Positions 1-15,293 are shown, counted from the first letter of the stretch. The stretch: DNA of 64,000 bases from Myxocyprinus asiaticus (GCF_019703515.2 NC_059368.1:30292289-30356288); one strand, 5' to 3'. Notes: generated from the sequence alone by a model not told the origin. Translations and numbers: made by a program.

Positions 1-301
1 AAATGTGATGGTATATTTCATTAATTCATTAATTCTTTTATAAAATGCCACTTATTACAACAACTATCATGTATCTTTAATTATACATTGTCATATGAAC
101 AACTGGTCAGTAACTGCACTGCTTGATTGAACAGACACACAGGTCATCATTAAATAAACAGTAACAGTTCCAGGGACAGTTTAGACTGTGTTTTGAAGCC
201 TAATGTTGTACTTCAGGCTTATGAGATTTCTTATTTAATTTGAGTTGGACAATCATAACTTGCACATCAGTATAAGATTACTAGTATACTGGACTATAAA
301 T

Positions 302-757
302 GGAAGCGCTGTATGTTTTGCACTGTAGATTCAAAAGAACCAGCTCATTAGAATGACTCTTTCGGGAACTGAACTATACCGGAAGTGCTGAATGTTTTGG
401 GCTGTAGATTCCAAAGAACCGACTCCTTTGAATAACTCTTTCGGGAATCTAACTATACCGGAAGCGCATATGTTTCGTGCTGTAGATTTAAAAAAAAAAA
501 AAATGGCTTGAGATTGGGAATCAAATACACTGGTAGAGCTGTGTGTTTTATGCTGTACAGTCAGTAGAGGGCAGCGCTGCTGCAGAGATGTGCTGCTGGA
601 AACACTGTCAGAGTATTCCAGCCACGTCGGCAGAAAACTGCACGCAGAAGAACCGTTAATGGAACCGCAAGTCACGAAGATCATACGATTCCGTTTTTTT
701 TTTTTTTTTAAGAATAGAGCCGGTTCTGAACAAGAACCAGTTCTTGGTTCCCAACCC
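302..757. repeat. 79-bp tandem repeat and hAT-like repeat remnant
   Basis: A 79-bp unit starting GGAAGYGC begins at 302, 381 and 460, giving two full copies and one partial. Each unit has an AGAACC motif and a TCTTTCGGGAA motif. Downstream, 700-757 ends GAACCAGTTCTTGGTTCCCAACCCT, split here as GAACCAGTTC and TTGGTTCCCAACCCT, which looks like the terminal sequence of a hAT-type element. No matching left end was found. Confidence 0.55.
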
Positions 758-2254
758 TATCGGCAACCAAGTCATACCAGCAGCCAACTTCTCACATTTT
801 CTCCATCCATGTCAGCAGCTTAGAAATTCAACCATGCTTGACGACATAAACGAGAAGCTCACACCACTCTCCTAGATGAAGTAGTGGAGGATGCAGTCAA
901 CAGTCCAGAAGACAACGAATACTGAGAGTTTTCTGTTTAAGTTCCATCTCTTTGGTTCTTCTCTTTCTGAATCAGACATTTCAACACATGCCAGGCTCCT
1001 TGACTCCAGTGATCACAGCTGTGATAGTGGACCTTGCCAAAAGTTCTGATATAAACTAGGCCTGCATATAAGGAACTGCATATAGGATCACAGACTTCAG
1101 GAGCCTCTTTTTGAGGCAGAATGAAACTGATGGCCATCAGTTATGTCATATGATACATAGGAAAGCAGTCTGACATTAATTGCTGTTCTCAGACCAGCCC
1201 TCTCTGGGCATCACAGTCAAAATGAGCCTATCCATTTCAATATGGAACACGCAGTAAGTCTTTAATCAGCTTTTGCACAACAGCCAAAAGACCTGTAACT
1301 TTCCACGTCTTTTTGAAGCAAGTCGGTTGGACACCAACCCAGAGCGCTTACAACTTTTAAATGCCTTTAAACACAGCCCCCTCAGGCAGCAACCACCACC
1401 TAAAGCCAAGCTTAGAAGAAACTCTGCATCTCAAGACTGAATTTTAGGAGACAGCTTGCTGAGAAGCATGGATAAGGAACTCTGTAGCCTACTGTGCAAG
1501 CCCAAAGTGTGATGTATGGGGACATAACTTTGGCATCTCACCATGTGTTCATTTATTCTAAAGCCACGTACCTTACTTTACCTCTATAGGGTCCATCTGA
1601 GCTTTGGTTATTAGAGATACTCTAATTGGGCCTCTAAAGCGTTCACAGATGTGTGTGATAGAGTGCTGGGGAGTGGAAAAGATTCCAAATGCAGGCTTGT
1701 TAAAAACAAGTATATGGGCGCCTTGATGTGTAGTGAAAAGGATCTAATTACTGATCTCTTATTTGTACTTATCTACTATTTTGTTTTTTAGTTTTTCAAC
1801 ATGGGAGACAAACTTCTCAAAGACCAAGGACTAGAACCTACTCAAAGACAATCAAGACCTACTCAAGACAATCAAGACTAGGAGAACAAATATTTCAAAC
1901 AAGAGCCACATCAAAACTGAACCAAGTTCTGGAAACAACACGCTTAGGATTGAGATTAAATGTTATGGAGATGGATGTTTGGCCAACATCTGTGTACCAT
2001 CAAAAGTGTGGCACTGTCACAGCCAATTAGACTGAAGTTAGACATTAGAGGATCGCATTCCAATGGCATTGTGGGACTATGAGTGTAAGAGAAACAGGAT
2101 ACAATATCTCAATTCCCAGCTCAAACAATTTCTACATTTGTCGTTCAGATGTTGTGAAGGGCTAAGATACGGTAAGGTCTTGGGGGGGGGGGCATCTTTG
2201 TCTTTTGCCTTTCCCTATTCGATGGACCTCAAATATTTGCGTCTCCTTTGCTGA

Positions 2255-2400
2255 TAAACTCTGTAAATCAATTGGTAGAGCAAGCAATGGCTAGGTCATG
2301 GGTTTGCTTCCCAAAGATTGTACATACTGAAAAAATGTGTAGCTTGAATGCACTGCAGGTCGCTTTGGATAAAAGTATCGGCCAGATGTATAAATGTTTC
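2255..2400 (+). repeat. tRNA-derived SINE fragment
   Basis: A tRNA-like head (ATTGGTAGAGCAAGCAATGG, B-box-like GGGTTTGCTTCCC) is followed by a tail with CGCTTTGGATAAAAGTATC and GCCAGATGTATAAATG. The same head and tail occur at 56852-56998 and, reversed, at 52449-52565. The tail resembles those that many teleost SINEs share with partner LINEs. Confidence 0.6.
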
Positions 2401-2833
2401 TCAACTAAATAATGAACACTGTGTTCCCTATCTGTCACTCACTCGATGTTGTGTCAATGTAGTGACACTAGGGGTCACTCTTGGGAGCCCGAGACACCTC
2501 TGGTCTTTGATAAAAGGCCAATGAAAATTGGTGAGTGGTATTTGCATGCCACTCCCCCGGACATACGGGTATAAAAGGAGCTGGTATGCAACCACTCATT
2601 CAGATTTTCTCTTCGGAGCCGAACGGTCATGCTCACTGAGCTGAATTACCACGACAGTTCATTCACCTCCGCTGGATCTGATGGCTCATTTCAGCGGCTT
2701 CTCCCTCCTCTGCAATGCAGAGAATGCCCCTGGGCGCTTCGGCAGAAATAAGAGTGTATTTCTCTAAAAGAGTATATTTCTCTAAAAGAGCGGCACACAA
2801 GGAACGTCTTTTTAAAGACGCATCTTTTTAAAG

Positions 2834-3700
2834 ATGTCTTTCCGATTGTGTGTTATTCCTGGTTGCACTCGTTATCTCTCGCCTTCTGACAGTCACGATC
2901 ACTGTCTTTCGTGTCTGGGCACTGCTCACGCGGAGACAAATTCATGGACTCATTGCGAGGACATGTCCATGGCAACGATGCGGTCGCGGCTCGCCTTCGT
3001 AAGAAAGCAAGCCACCCTAGAGGCTCCCCACCTCGGTCCTTTTACCCACGGGTATGAGGCCAGCGCGTCTAGCACTGGGGGCCCCTTCGGCCCGGCCCCG
3101 GTGTGGAGCCCACCGCAGGAAGCAGACGCCACCCGTCTCGTGGCCACCCAGAACCCGTGAAAGGCTTCAAAGCGCCCTTGAGACGGGCGACACAGGGACG
3201 ACGAAACCAGCTGCTCTGGAGCTGGTAAGCAGATCTCTCCATCTTTTTGTTACCTTTGCATTTAATTGTGCTGCATGCCCAAGTGGCTGCAGTACTCAAG
3301 AGCTCAGCAAGAGTGGTTTCCTTGTTCCCTGGGTCACGTATCTGGTGTGCACGGCCGTCATCACAACCACTGTCCACCACTCTATTTGGCAGGTTTGGCG
3401 CTCCAGCGGCGGTCTCCCACCCCTGAGTGCCCAGCTGTGGCACAAATCTGCCCCCGATGTGACAGTCTCCACGGGTCATGAGGACAGGCCTCTGCCTCCC
3501 CCATCCCAGGCTGTTCTGGGGGTGGTCACAAGGAGCCAGGTAAGTGCTTCAATGTCCCTAGACTCAGGACGGCCACGACATGGTGTGGCACCTCGAGCTC
3601 CGCCCCGCCGCGAGGCCCCAACTGCCGGTACGTCCGACGACACTGTCCCTTTGGTCCCCCTTGCGCGGAACTTGGACGCATGGCTAGCGCTTTCCAATCC
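2834..3700 (+). pseudogene. DIRS gag-like pseudogene
   Basis: The open frame from 2834 begins MSFRLCVIPGCTRYLS and continues with a DSHDHCLSCLG motif. The Cys/His pattern (CxxxxC ... HxxCxxC) matches the zinc-binding start of fish DIRS gag proteins. The frame is broken near 3160, and later coding segments lie in another frame, so there is no intact product. Confidence 0.55.
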
Positions 3701-3867
3701 GTCGCGATGGCTGGTCCGACTCAGCTACGCGATTCAGTTCGCCAGGCGCCCGCCCAGGTTCAGCGGTGTCCACTTCACCTTGGTGAAGGACGAAAACGCT
3801 ACTACCTTACGCGGAGATCACTACCCTCCTACGGAAGGACGCGATAGAACCTGTCCCTCCGGCCGAG

Positions 3868-4640
3868 ATGAAGAAGGGGTTTTACAGCCCCTACTTCATC
3901 GTACTGAAAAAAGGCGGTGGGTTGCGGCTAATCTTGGACCATCGGTTTGGAGTTGGACTCAGTCTCTTTGACAGCGCACCTCACGAACGAGCGCGCCCAG
4001 TCGGTATTGGTCTGTTTGAAGGCGTTCAAACAGAAAACAGTGGTTCCACTGAAACTTTTTCAGAGGCTCCTGGGGCATATGGCATCCTCAGCGGTGGCCG
4101 CCCCGCTCGGGTTGATGTATATGAGACCGCTTCAGCACTGGCTTCAGACTCGAGTCCCGAGATGGGTATGGTGCCGCGGGACACATCGCGTGGTCATCAT
4201 GCCAGTCTGTCACCGTCTTTTCAGCCCTTGGACCGACCTCTCGTTTCTACGGGCAGGTGTTCCCCTAGAACTTGTCTCCAGGCGCGTCGTGGTCATGACG
4301 GACGCCTCCAAAACGGGCTTGGCCGCTGTTTGCAACGGGCACGCAGCCGCCGGCTTGTGGACGGACCCGTGACTGCATTGGCACATCAACTGCCTCGAGT
4401 TGTTGGCAATTCTGCTTGCCCTGAGGAGGTTTCGGCCGTTGATCTAGGGCAAGCACTTGTTAGTTCAGACAGACAACACGGCAATGGTAGCATATGTCAA
4501 CCGCCAACACGGGATGGGGCACCCTCTGGCACCCGTGACCAGACCTCTGGAATCTCCATGTGTGGCCCCTAGATGGGATGCAGAAGACCTAAGCGGTCTA
4601 CCACTTGCGGTGGTAGACACGATCACTCAGGCTAGGGCCC
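3868..4640 (+). pseudogene. DIRS reverse transcriptase / RNase H pseudogene
   Basis: One frame starts MKKGFYSPYFIVLKKGGGLR, the entry to DIRS reverse transcriptase. From 3947 another frame continues with the connection segment (LFQRLLGHMASSAVAAPLG) and an RNase H core (VVVMTDASKTGLAAVCNG). A third frame from 4457 holds LVQTDNTAMVAYVNRQ, the second RNase H acidic motif. The missing palm and two frame changes show it is dead. Confidence 0.7.
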
Positions 4641-4710
4641 CCTCTGAGACACCTGTATGCCTTTAAGTGGCATCTGTTCGCTAAGTGGTGCTCTTCCCGA
4701 CGCGAGTAAA

Positions 4711-7189
<2,479 letters not shown>

Positions 7190-7193
7190 TTAA

Positions 7194-8176
7194 AGGAGAC
7201 CTATTATTGCCCTTTTTACAAGATGTAATATAAGTCTCAGGTGTCCCCAGAATGTGTCTGTGAAGTTTCAGTTCAAAATACCCTACGGATCATTTATTAT
7301 ACCATGTTGTAAAAGCCTCTTTTTGGGTGGAATCACCTGCTGCTGCTCCCCGCCCGACATAGCTCTGGTCTCCGTGAATACAATCAGAGACAATGGTAAC
7401 TGACAGTAAGCGTTTTCGGGTTCAAAATGAAAAATAACGACATAGCTCTGTTCTCCATGAATACAATCAGAGACAATGGTAACTTTCGCTGCATTAGCCG
7501 TGGAATCAGCTAACAAGCACATTCGGAAAGGCGATTTGCAAACATTCACAAAATATAAAAGTGCAATACTTACATCTTCAGGATATAAAGCTGGAACATG
7601 AACAGTTGGTACTGATCCATGCTTGAGAATCAAATTTTTGGAAAATCCTGCTTTATATTGACCCTCATTCACAAAGCAGACCGGTGTAAAATGATTTGCG
7701 TACACAAATTTTGGTATGTTTTGGGGCACATTTGCTTCAAAAACAAAATTGTCCACTGCGTCTTCAGTGGCTCTGATGCCGGGAGTACATGAAGACTCTT
7801 ATGTTCACTTTTACAGCCAACAACAGAACACTTATGATGCTTACGAAGCTGAGACATTATTCTTCTCACCGTAGCTGCTCAAGCACGGAAAAAAAAAAAG
7901 GCGGACTGTGTGTAGATCACTCAGGGGGATCACTCAGATCTATGATAATAGGGTGGAGTCCTTCACCAGTCGTGGGCGAGGCCTGCTCTAATGTGACATC
8001 ACGTTAGAGCAGAAACAAAAACCAATCACTTTGAGACACTGTTTTAGATTAATAGAAATATAAGAAAGAGGAGTGGGTGGACTTTTAACATTGTAGGGTG
8101 GTTGTGTACACACACTGCCGACACATATTTATGTTCAAACACCATGTAAAATAACATTTTGCATAATAGGTCCCCT
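7194..8176 (-). mobile_element. TTAA-flanked THAP-domain DNA transposon (Kolobok-like)
   Basis: The element runs from AGGAGACCTATTAT to ATAATAGGTCCCCT, an imperfect terminal inverted repeat, between two TTAA copies (7190-7193 and 8177-8180). TTAA duplication plus a THAP protein fits the Kolobok superfamily. At 983 bp it lacks a full transposase and is non-autonomous. A block of about 45 bp containing ACAATCAGAGACAATGGTAA occurs twice, near 7360 and 7442, as a diverged internal duplication. Confidence 0.75.
7283..7869 (-). pseudogene. THAP-domain remnant
   Basis: One frame (ending 7669) reads MRRIMSQLRKHHKCSVVGCK then LHVLPASEP and QW, the CxxxxC start of a THAP zinc finger. The overlapping frame at 7283-7756 carries the second half: [15 protein letters not shown] and later [11 protein letters not shown], the AVPT-box region. 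The zinc-binding Cys usually found before xxHF appears as Tyr (VYANHF). A frameshift divides the two halves. In its family the domain binds DNA at the transposon ends. Confidence 0.55.
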
Positions 8177-8387
8177 TTAATTTTTATCTGCATTAACTCA
8201 AATAAACCACTCATAACTTACCTTGTTAAAAGCTTTCTTGTTTGGCCAGTTAAATAACTGCAGCATTTATTATTTAGCATTACCAGACTGCCTTTAAGTG
8301 GCTTGATGAATAACTCCTATAGAATATTGTCATGTTCATTGCATGTTCAAGGAGTAATCCTACGATGTTTGGAAATTACAGGTACTA

Positions 8388-8618
<231 letters not shown>

Positions 8619-8884
8619 CTACAGAGAGAGAGAGAGAGAGAAGGAAAGCAATTGAATAAAGAGTTTTTCATACTTTTTTTTTTTTTTTTAAATCTCACAC
8701 TTATGCTTCATGTCAGCTGAGAAAATGAGGAAGAGAAATGAGAAAAAAATAAACGGATAGAGAAAAAGCGTGCCACATTATGATCTTTGCTAACAAGTCT
8801 TATAAGCTTTGAGAACATCTTTATGCCATTACAATAGCTTTTGATGTAATGGTTACAAGTTATAATGTTTTAAATACATGGCAG

Positions 8885-9721
8885 TAGGAGTGGGTATTGC
8901 TACAGATTTCCCGATTTGATTCAATTCCAATTCACAAGGTCTAGATTTGATTTGATTCAATTCAGATTTAGATTCAAATTAGTATATTTCAGTTATAAGG
9001 TTATAATTTTGCTGACATATGAATGAAATTCTCTCCTAGCTAATTCTGTTAAATATAGGGTGTACCTTCTAAGTAGGTACATTACAAAAATGTTACTAAT
9101 TATATTTAGCATTTTTTATTATTTTTGTTACATGTGAGCTTTTAAAAAATGCACAAATCCATGTATTCCATCAATAAACATTATATTATACTGCATATAT
9201 TATATTTTGTTACATGTTTATTGTTTAATGCATCATTTATAATATTAGTATTTACATTGATTTAGAACACATGCTAAAATAGGTACAGTTTCTTTAAAAA
9301 AATCAGCAGTTCTATAAATAGCATCTATAAGTGAGCGCATATTAACAAGACTAGAATTATTGATTGGAATTATGTTGTTGTTTTTATTATTTTTTATCAA
9401 TAATTAACTGTAAAGAACAGCAAGGATATTAAAAAAAGACATTTTTCAATGACAAATGGATTGCGTGGAACTCGTCTTTGGACACACATTACACGAAACG
9501 AATCAAACTTCTCAACACGCTGTGAAAGGATGCTGAACTTCTTTGCCAATATACTCAATCACAGGTGAGTGGAATCTAAACATTTACTAGCCAGTGGCTA
9601 ATCACAGACAGAAAGCTCTGCGTATAGTAAAAGATCGATTTTTGGATTTAAGAATCAGTATTGAGATTGTTCAAATGAAGACTGCGATGCATCAGAAAAT
9701 TGTTATTTTAACCCAGTCCTA
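8885..9721. mobile_element. hAT-like non-autonomous element
   Basis: The ends TAGGAGTGGGTA and (reverse complement) TAGGACTGGGTT form a terminal inverted repeat. The flanks CATGGCAG (8877-8884) and CACAGCAG (9722-9729) agree at six of eight bases, consistent with a decayed hAT target duplication. Internal ATTCAATTC and TTGATTTGATT motifs repeat. No coding capacity was seen. Confidence 0.6.
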
Positions 9722-12700
9722 CACAGCAGTGACTTCAAACATTTGATATAAAACAAAATTAAAATAATTAAAAAAAAGAAATCTGCCAGAGTGCAACGTG
9801 AGATATATTGAACGCATAATGCATCGCTGCATCTAGTGTTTCCAGCGTAGGTAGCTTCTGATAAATATTCAATCAGGCAGCTGTCCAAATATTAACAAAC
9901 TGACATTGCAGCGCAACAATTGTTCAAATTAACACTCATGCTAAAAGGAGCCAATATCAATATATATCATTTTCTTTTTTTTTCCTTTTCTTTTTTAAAG
10001 AAGGCTTTCCATTTCTTTCAGAGCTCTGAATAAACAGAAGCCTAATGATATGCATCTGGGGGATTTGCTTCTCCTCACTGTCCAAAATTACATTAGGGAG
10101 GTGATCTGTATCTTCTCTCTAGTCTCCTTGAACCAAGAACCCCTTGTAGAGTAAGCTTTCTGGAAACAGGAAGGCTCATTAGGGTAAGAAAACAACAAAA
10201 GTGATGAGGATTAAAGAGACAAGGGGAGGACAGGGGGTCAGGAGGACAAACACTGAAACCCTTCAAACTGTGTCAGTCAAGGATCCTGTGCTCCTCACCC
10301 TCCATCACCACATGAGGAGGACAATTTCCTTCACACTTAAAATGGACAACAGTAAACTCTGGTCACACCCTTAAAAAGACACAAACATAGATGGATACTC
10401 TCAGATGAGGCCTAAAACTGTTAGACAAATCAAACAATAGCCATCTTGAGCTTTGAGCTTCCAAATGAAGGTGTGCACAAGGTCATGTCTGATTTCCTGA
10501 ACTGTGCTCTCCTCAATCTAAAGGCATTGTGAAAGTAAAAAGGAGGAATCCCTCCCTAGAGATGTTTGGGAGTTGGAATTTCCTTACTGGTTGAAGTTCA
10601 CAGATGATGTGGGGTTGGGCGTGCCTCTTAAAAGCAGACTGACAAGACTTTGCAAAGTAATGGGTGTTTCTACAACTACTAGCACTTTAATTTGCCATGG
10701 ATTTATTTTTGTTAAAGGAATATTCTGGGGTAATTTAAGTTAAGCTCATCCAACAGCATTTGTAGAATAATGTTGATGACAACAAAAATAATTGACTTTT
10801 TCTTAAAAAAAAAAAATAATTTTTTTCAATGTTTTAAAAATTTTAATGCTTATAATTTTTATAAAAGCACTTACGTATTTTTTTTTTTTTTTTGGTTTGT
10901 TTTTTTTACTTTTATTTGAGCTGTAAAATTATTTTTACTGTTGTTTTAGGGTTTCAGAGTTTATAGCATGCCATCGTCATTGCAACCAAGTTGTAAAATT
11001 GGACATAACACAAAGAAGGTTATTAAGATATTTTATTACACTAAAATCATGTTAACACATCTACTGATTTAACAGATTTCTTATACTGTCACATTAAAAC
11101 AGTCTTGGAAACTTTTTTAGCAAGCCTTCATCATTTGCTGATCATTATGCTCATTTTGAGGGAAATAACACCGCCCAGAATAAATAAATAAATATTTAAA
11201 AAAAAAAAGGTAAATATCTTATGTGTGGAAAAGTATTTGATATTATTTTAGTATTGTGTTAACAGTATTGTGTGTACTGTAAAAGAAAAGCTAGATATGA
11301 AATTAGCCTAAGTAAGACAAAGTCTTCCTAACAGAATTCTCCTGTCATGCATATATAAACTGTTGGACATTGTTAGTGGACAAATAATAGATAAACTAGC
11401 AAGAATTTGAAAATTTTGTTATTTTCTAAAAGTCCACAGAGCCAAATGTTTCCATAGTTGAAGTGACTTCTGATAACTGGAATTCTCAGTGATCGCCTAA
11501 GGCGATGTCGTTTTGATTTCCGTTGTATTTAATTGGGCTGTTGATTAACATCACTGCTACAACAGCCAAAAATGTTCACACCATCTTTAGTATGACTGCA
11601 TATAAATAGTGGCCTCTCCACTCTGATCTTATCTCACAAAAACAGCCCCTCAGAATGGAAGGATGACAGAAAGATGAGCATCTCTGTGTGTTTATAAGTG
11701 TCAGTGTGTTTGTATCTGTCTTAAACTGTGGCCTGCTGTCTCATTATTTCAATTTACACTGGGGCATGAAAGCAGGAAGCCCTTAGAAATAGGAGTACAA
11801 AATCATGACTTTTTCTCATGCTACGGTATTTGAGGTGTTTCAAAGCCATCTAAATAAATGTTACAGATGTCTGACAGAAGTTGAGACCCTTGCTTCTTTA
11901 GAAGGCTGAAGGTCACCTGAGGCGACAGATAAATAAATTCATATTCATGTTGGTCAGATTGGCCTCAATGTTGGCAGAAAGGCAGCAGTGAGGGAATTTC
12001 TAACTAAGGAGCTGTAGCAATTTCAACCACAGAGTTCCATACACATTGGCAAAAAACTAAAAAAAAAAAAAAAACTGCATGAGTAATCCCATCAGTCACT
12101 ATAATGGGATTCTCCAGAGGTTTTATCCGTTCAAAGTTTGTTTTTCTCGAAATGTACTAATTTCTTTTTATTGCCTTTTGATTTACAAAGATTCTCACAC
12201 ATCACAGATGACAAATGGATAACGAAATTATTTTGTTATTGTTCACATTGTTCCCAAAAGCCTTGCAAGACATCTTCTGCCAGCGGTTTTCTGCCAGCAT
12301 TATCAATGCCAGCGGGTTTCATTAAAATGAACTTGATATAAACTTGTTATAAATAGAAGGAATAGCAGTACAGCTCTTCAAAAGAGACAGTTGAGTGCCT
12401 TAGCTAGAGCCAAAAGTGATATTCTCATGCTCTCTTTCACTCCAACAGGGTTAGTTCCACAATGATGAACAATGCATGGAATGCTTTTGTCATTTTACTT
12501 GTGACCACAACATAAACAAGAAAATCAGGGCCTCTGGGTGACATCCACCATATACTAATTTATGCATGCAAGGGAACGTAAAAAAAATTGGCACATGTAT
12601 GTCCATTATATTCCCTAAAATCCACATTTAAATCCACATTTAGTCATTGATTTTGTGCTTGGAAACACAAACAAAGCCATTAGAAACAACGTCCTAACCA

Positions 12701-12732
12701 GAAATTATATACATCTAAACATAAATGGCATG
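9722..12732. other. plpp3 intron 4, mostly unassigned, with a dispersed repeat at about 10717-11150
   Basis: No exon recognised. The repeat opens AAAGGAATATTCTGGGGTAA and contains AAGTTAAGCTCATCCAACAG; a second, clearer copy is at 19977-20480. Confidence 0.5.
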
Positions 12733-12930
12733 CTTAAGGGAACAGTTCACTCAAAAATTCTGCTTCACCCTTATGTCATTCAAAACCAAAAATCTTGACA
12801 CCTGATGTGTGTTCATGAGCACTATAAGAGAAGTTTGTTTACAGTGGCAAGTGTGTTCACTCGAAAACTATAATTTCAGGTAGTTTCTCACCAAACCTAT
12901 CGTTTGTCTTCCAAAGAGTTGGAATATGAC
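12733..12930. repeat. Fragment of AGGAATAGTTCACCC repeat family
   Basis: TTAAGGGAACAGTTCACTCA then AAAATTCTGCTTCACCCTTA resembles the ends of the element at 14348-15865. No right end was identified. Confidence 0.45.
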
Positions 12931-13701
12931 ACATGAGTCACATGGACTGCTTTTATGATTCCTTTGGGTCCTTTCTTAAGCTTTAAAAGGAGTTCCTTTC
13001 AACTGCCATTGTATTGAAAAGACGGAACGGAATATTCATTACAATTTTTCATTTTGTGTTGTGCATAAGAAAATAAAGTCATAAGGGTTTGAAATGAGTA
13101 GGGATGAGTAAATAAATACAGAAAGGGCCAAAGAGAGTTCTGGTGTATGTTGGACTGTGAAGGGGTCATGAAAGGGTGACGTCTGACCCACAAGGAGCCC
13201 TGCTGATGCTGAGAACTCAGGGCGTGAGTGGGGCCTCACCACACATAGGCATCCAAGAGCTGATAAGAACAGCAGAGCCTGAGGACACACAGGGCTCAGA
13301 TACAGTCCATCAAATCTGCCTCTAAGCGTTTCGCTATCAGAGCTCAGATAAGCCAAACGTGCCGCAGACGTTATGATCGGAGACCGAGATGGGGTGATGG
13401 TGGCTTGCTGATCTCTGTGCTTTCTGAGGTGGTGTGTGAGTGTCAGACAGTGAGGTCTTAGATGCTCCAGTGTCATCCAAACCCAAAACATGAAAACATA
13501 CACATGCCATGTGCCCACATGAGAAGTAACACACCCTAATGTAGATAAAATGTTCTGTCCAAATAAACACGAGGTACTAGCAGAAAAAAACCCCTCTAGG
13601 GTTTTAGGGCTGAAAACTGTCAAAATCGCTTTAAGACTTAATCACTATGTGGTTCAATTGCTATTTACTTAACAGATGGAATAATGTAGGTAATATGCAT
13701 A

Positions 13702-14096
13702 TGTAACGCAGGTCAAGGTTCGTGTATGGAATGGAGGAGACGGGGAGCAGTGACAGTTCAGGTAAGGCTTTTATTTTTCTGCCTTCAGCACACCATATAC
13801 ACTCTTATCGGTGATTTTCATAGTTCACTCAGTTAAATTCAATAACACTCTCAATAAACGTAAACTTCTTGAAATCATAAACTCAGAAACATGAAACACA
13901 CAGAAGACACACCAACGCTGCACTCTCATGTCATTCTCTCTCTGCCATCTCTGGCGAGTTTGGCTGCTTTTCAAGGTTTCTCTCCACCATCACTGTATCA
14001 AGAAATAGCTGTTAGAAATTATGCCAACCAGCTTGATGAGCCACACCACTCTCTCTCTCCTGCAAACAGACACATGACCAAGCCCCCATCCCCACA
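13702..14096 (-). repeat. 3' LTR (minus-strand orientation)
   Basis: A 395-bp direct copy of the LTR at 17633-18016. Both include the stretch AAACTTCTTGAAATCATAAA and end CCCCACA. On the minus strand the purine-rich GGGCGGTGGGGGTA (14097-14110) lies directly before it and is the likely polypurine tract. Confidence 0.88.
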
Positions 14097-14111
14097 TACC
14101 CCCACCGCCCG

Positions 14112-14343
14112 ACTCAGGCAAGGGCAACATCCAGCCCTGTAATATAAATGATGATATCGTCCAAATAAGCGGCGGCATATGCTGTATGTGGCCTGAGAAT
14201 TTTGTCCGTGAGATACTGGAACGTGGCGGTGGCCCCGAACAAACTGAAAGGAAGAGTTACATATTGGTGTAAGCCGAACGGTGTGGAAAAAGCTGTTTTT
14301 TCTCGGGAGATTGGAGTTAAAGGGATCTGCCAATAATCCTTTG
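14112..14343 (-). pseudogene. Reverse transcriptase, palm (continuation after nested insertion)
   Basis: Translating the minus strand from 14343 gives YWQIPLTPISREKTAFSTPF, then GLHQYVTLPFSLFGATATFQ, and AAYLDDIIIY with an intact YxDD active-site motif. It follows directly from the fragment ending at 15870 once the nested transposon is removed. Shortly after YLDD the sequence passes into the polypurine tract and LTR, so the thumb and RNase H were deleted. Confidence 0.85.
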
Positions 14344-14782
14344 TAAAAGGAATAGTTCACCCAAAAATTAAACTTTGCTTATAATTTACTCACCCTCAGG
14401 CCATCCAAGATGTATTTGAGTTTCTTTCTTCATCAAAACAGATTTTAAGATTTTTAGGATTTCATTTCAGGCCTCCTGCTTTAAACAATGCAAGTAAATG
14501 TACTCCATTTTTTGATAGTCCAAAATGCACATTTAGGGTGCATCAAAATAATCCACACGACTCCAGTCGACAAATAAAGTTCTTCTGAACCCAAACGATT
14601 GATTATTTTAAGAAACAAAACAATACTTATATACTTTTTAACTACAAATGTTCGCTTCCGTACATCTCTGTGACATGCGTCACGTGGAGGAGGCAGTAAG
14701 TGCGTCATTGTTTACAAGAGAAGGAGCGCTGTACAAAAGTTTAATTGTCTTTGCTGTAGATTTGTATTTGTATAAGTGTATT

Positions 14783-15073
14783 GTTCAAAATGGTTGTTTG
14801 GTATGTATACTGGATGCTTCAACCTTCAGAAACCCCAAAGAAAATGAATGCCGGGAAAAAATATTAACTTTTCATCGATTGCCTATACATGATCATGAGC
14901 GATTGAAGATCTGGCTTATCATGCTGAACCTGGATATCAGTACACACCTACATTCTCTCAAATATTGGAGGATGTGCAGTGAACATTTTACCCCTGAGGA
15001 TTTCAGACCATCGAAAGAAACAAAGGGTCGATATCTGAATTCATCGGCTGTGCCCATGCTGTTTTTCCAGTGA
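14783..15073 (+). CDS. THAP-domain ORF inside the nested transposon
   Basis: The protein segment NGCLVCILDASTFRN, then HRLPIHDHERLKIWL, WRMCSEHFTPEDFRP and SSAVPMLFFQ fits the C2CH THAP zinc finger: CxxC, central Trp, CSEHF, and the terminal AVP box. It is open to a stop at 15073, and GTATGT shortly after could be a splice donor. THAP domains bind transposon ends in P-element and Kolobok families. The open frame extends upstream to 14648, but that part falls in the inverted repeat and is probably not coding. Confidence 0.6.
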   Translation, partial: VQNGCLVCILDASTFRNPKENECREKILTFHRLPIHDHERLKIWLIMLNLDISTHLHSLKYWRMCSEHFTPEDFRPSKETKGRYLNSSAVPMLFFQ

Positions 15074-15101
15074 ACTCAGGTATGTGTGAAAACTTTGTCA
15101 T

Positions 15102-15293
15102 TGTCACGCCTTCCTCGGGTTCTGCACCTCCCTCAGCGCTCCGCTCCTCATCACCCGATTTATAATTCACCGCACCTGCACTCAATTCACTGCCTGCATA
15201 AATAACTCACCTTCATGCCACTTCACTGTCCAGTCTCACACAAAAGACACTTGGTTTCACTAACTACAACTTGTGTGGCTTGAATTCCTGACA
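15102..15293. mobile_element. Solo LTR nested in the THAP transposon
   Basis: This 192-bp block runs TGTCACGCC...CCTGACA with TG...CA ends and is flanked by a perfect 5-bp duplication GTCAT (15097-15101 and 15294-15298). There is no internal retrotransposon sequence, so it is what remains after LTR-LTR recombination. It is the fourth level of nesting: plpp3 intron, LTR retrotransposon, TTAA element, solo LTR. Confidence 0.8.

Larger units (their letters stand above)
2430..4710 (+). mobile_element. DIRS-like retrotransposon, 5' part, internally deleted
   Basis: The left terminal region (about 2430-2650) carries GTAGTGACACTAGGGGTCAC and a TATA-like GTATAAAAGG at 2569. Then come a gag-like segment, the start of reverse transcriptase, the RT connection and RNase H, and the first codons of the YR-recombinase region (CTTTAAGTGGCATCTGTTCG). 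It breaks off near 4710. The RT palm is missing: the frame passes from the first RT residues (about 3945) straight to the post-palm region. The order gag-RT-RNase H-YR is typical of DIRS elements. Confidence 0.75.

Noticed and set aside
302..495. CRISPR-like array
   Set aside because: Units are directly adjacent 79-bp repeats without unique spacers, in vertebrate DNA.
2255..2400. Functional tRNA gene
   Set aside because: Box-like motifs are present, but the cloverleaf is not intact and a SINE tail follows; the same holds at 56852-56998 and 47557-47750.
13039..13623. 194-residue minus-strand open frame
   Set aside because: No recognisable motifs, no splice context matching plpp3 phases, and low-complexity Ser/His/Leu composition; probably chance.
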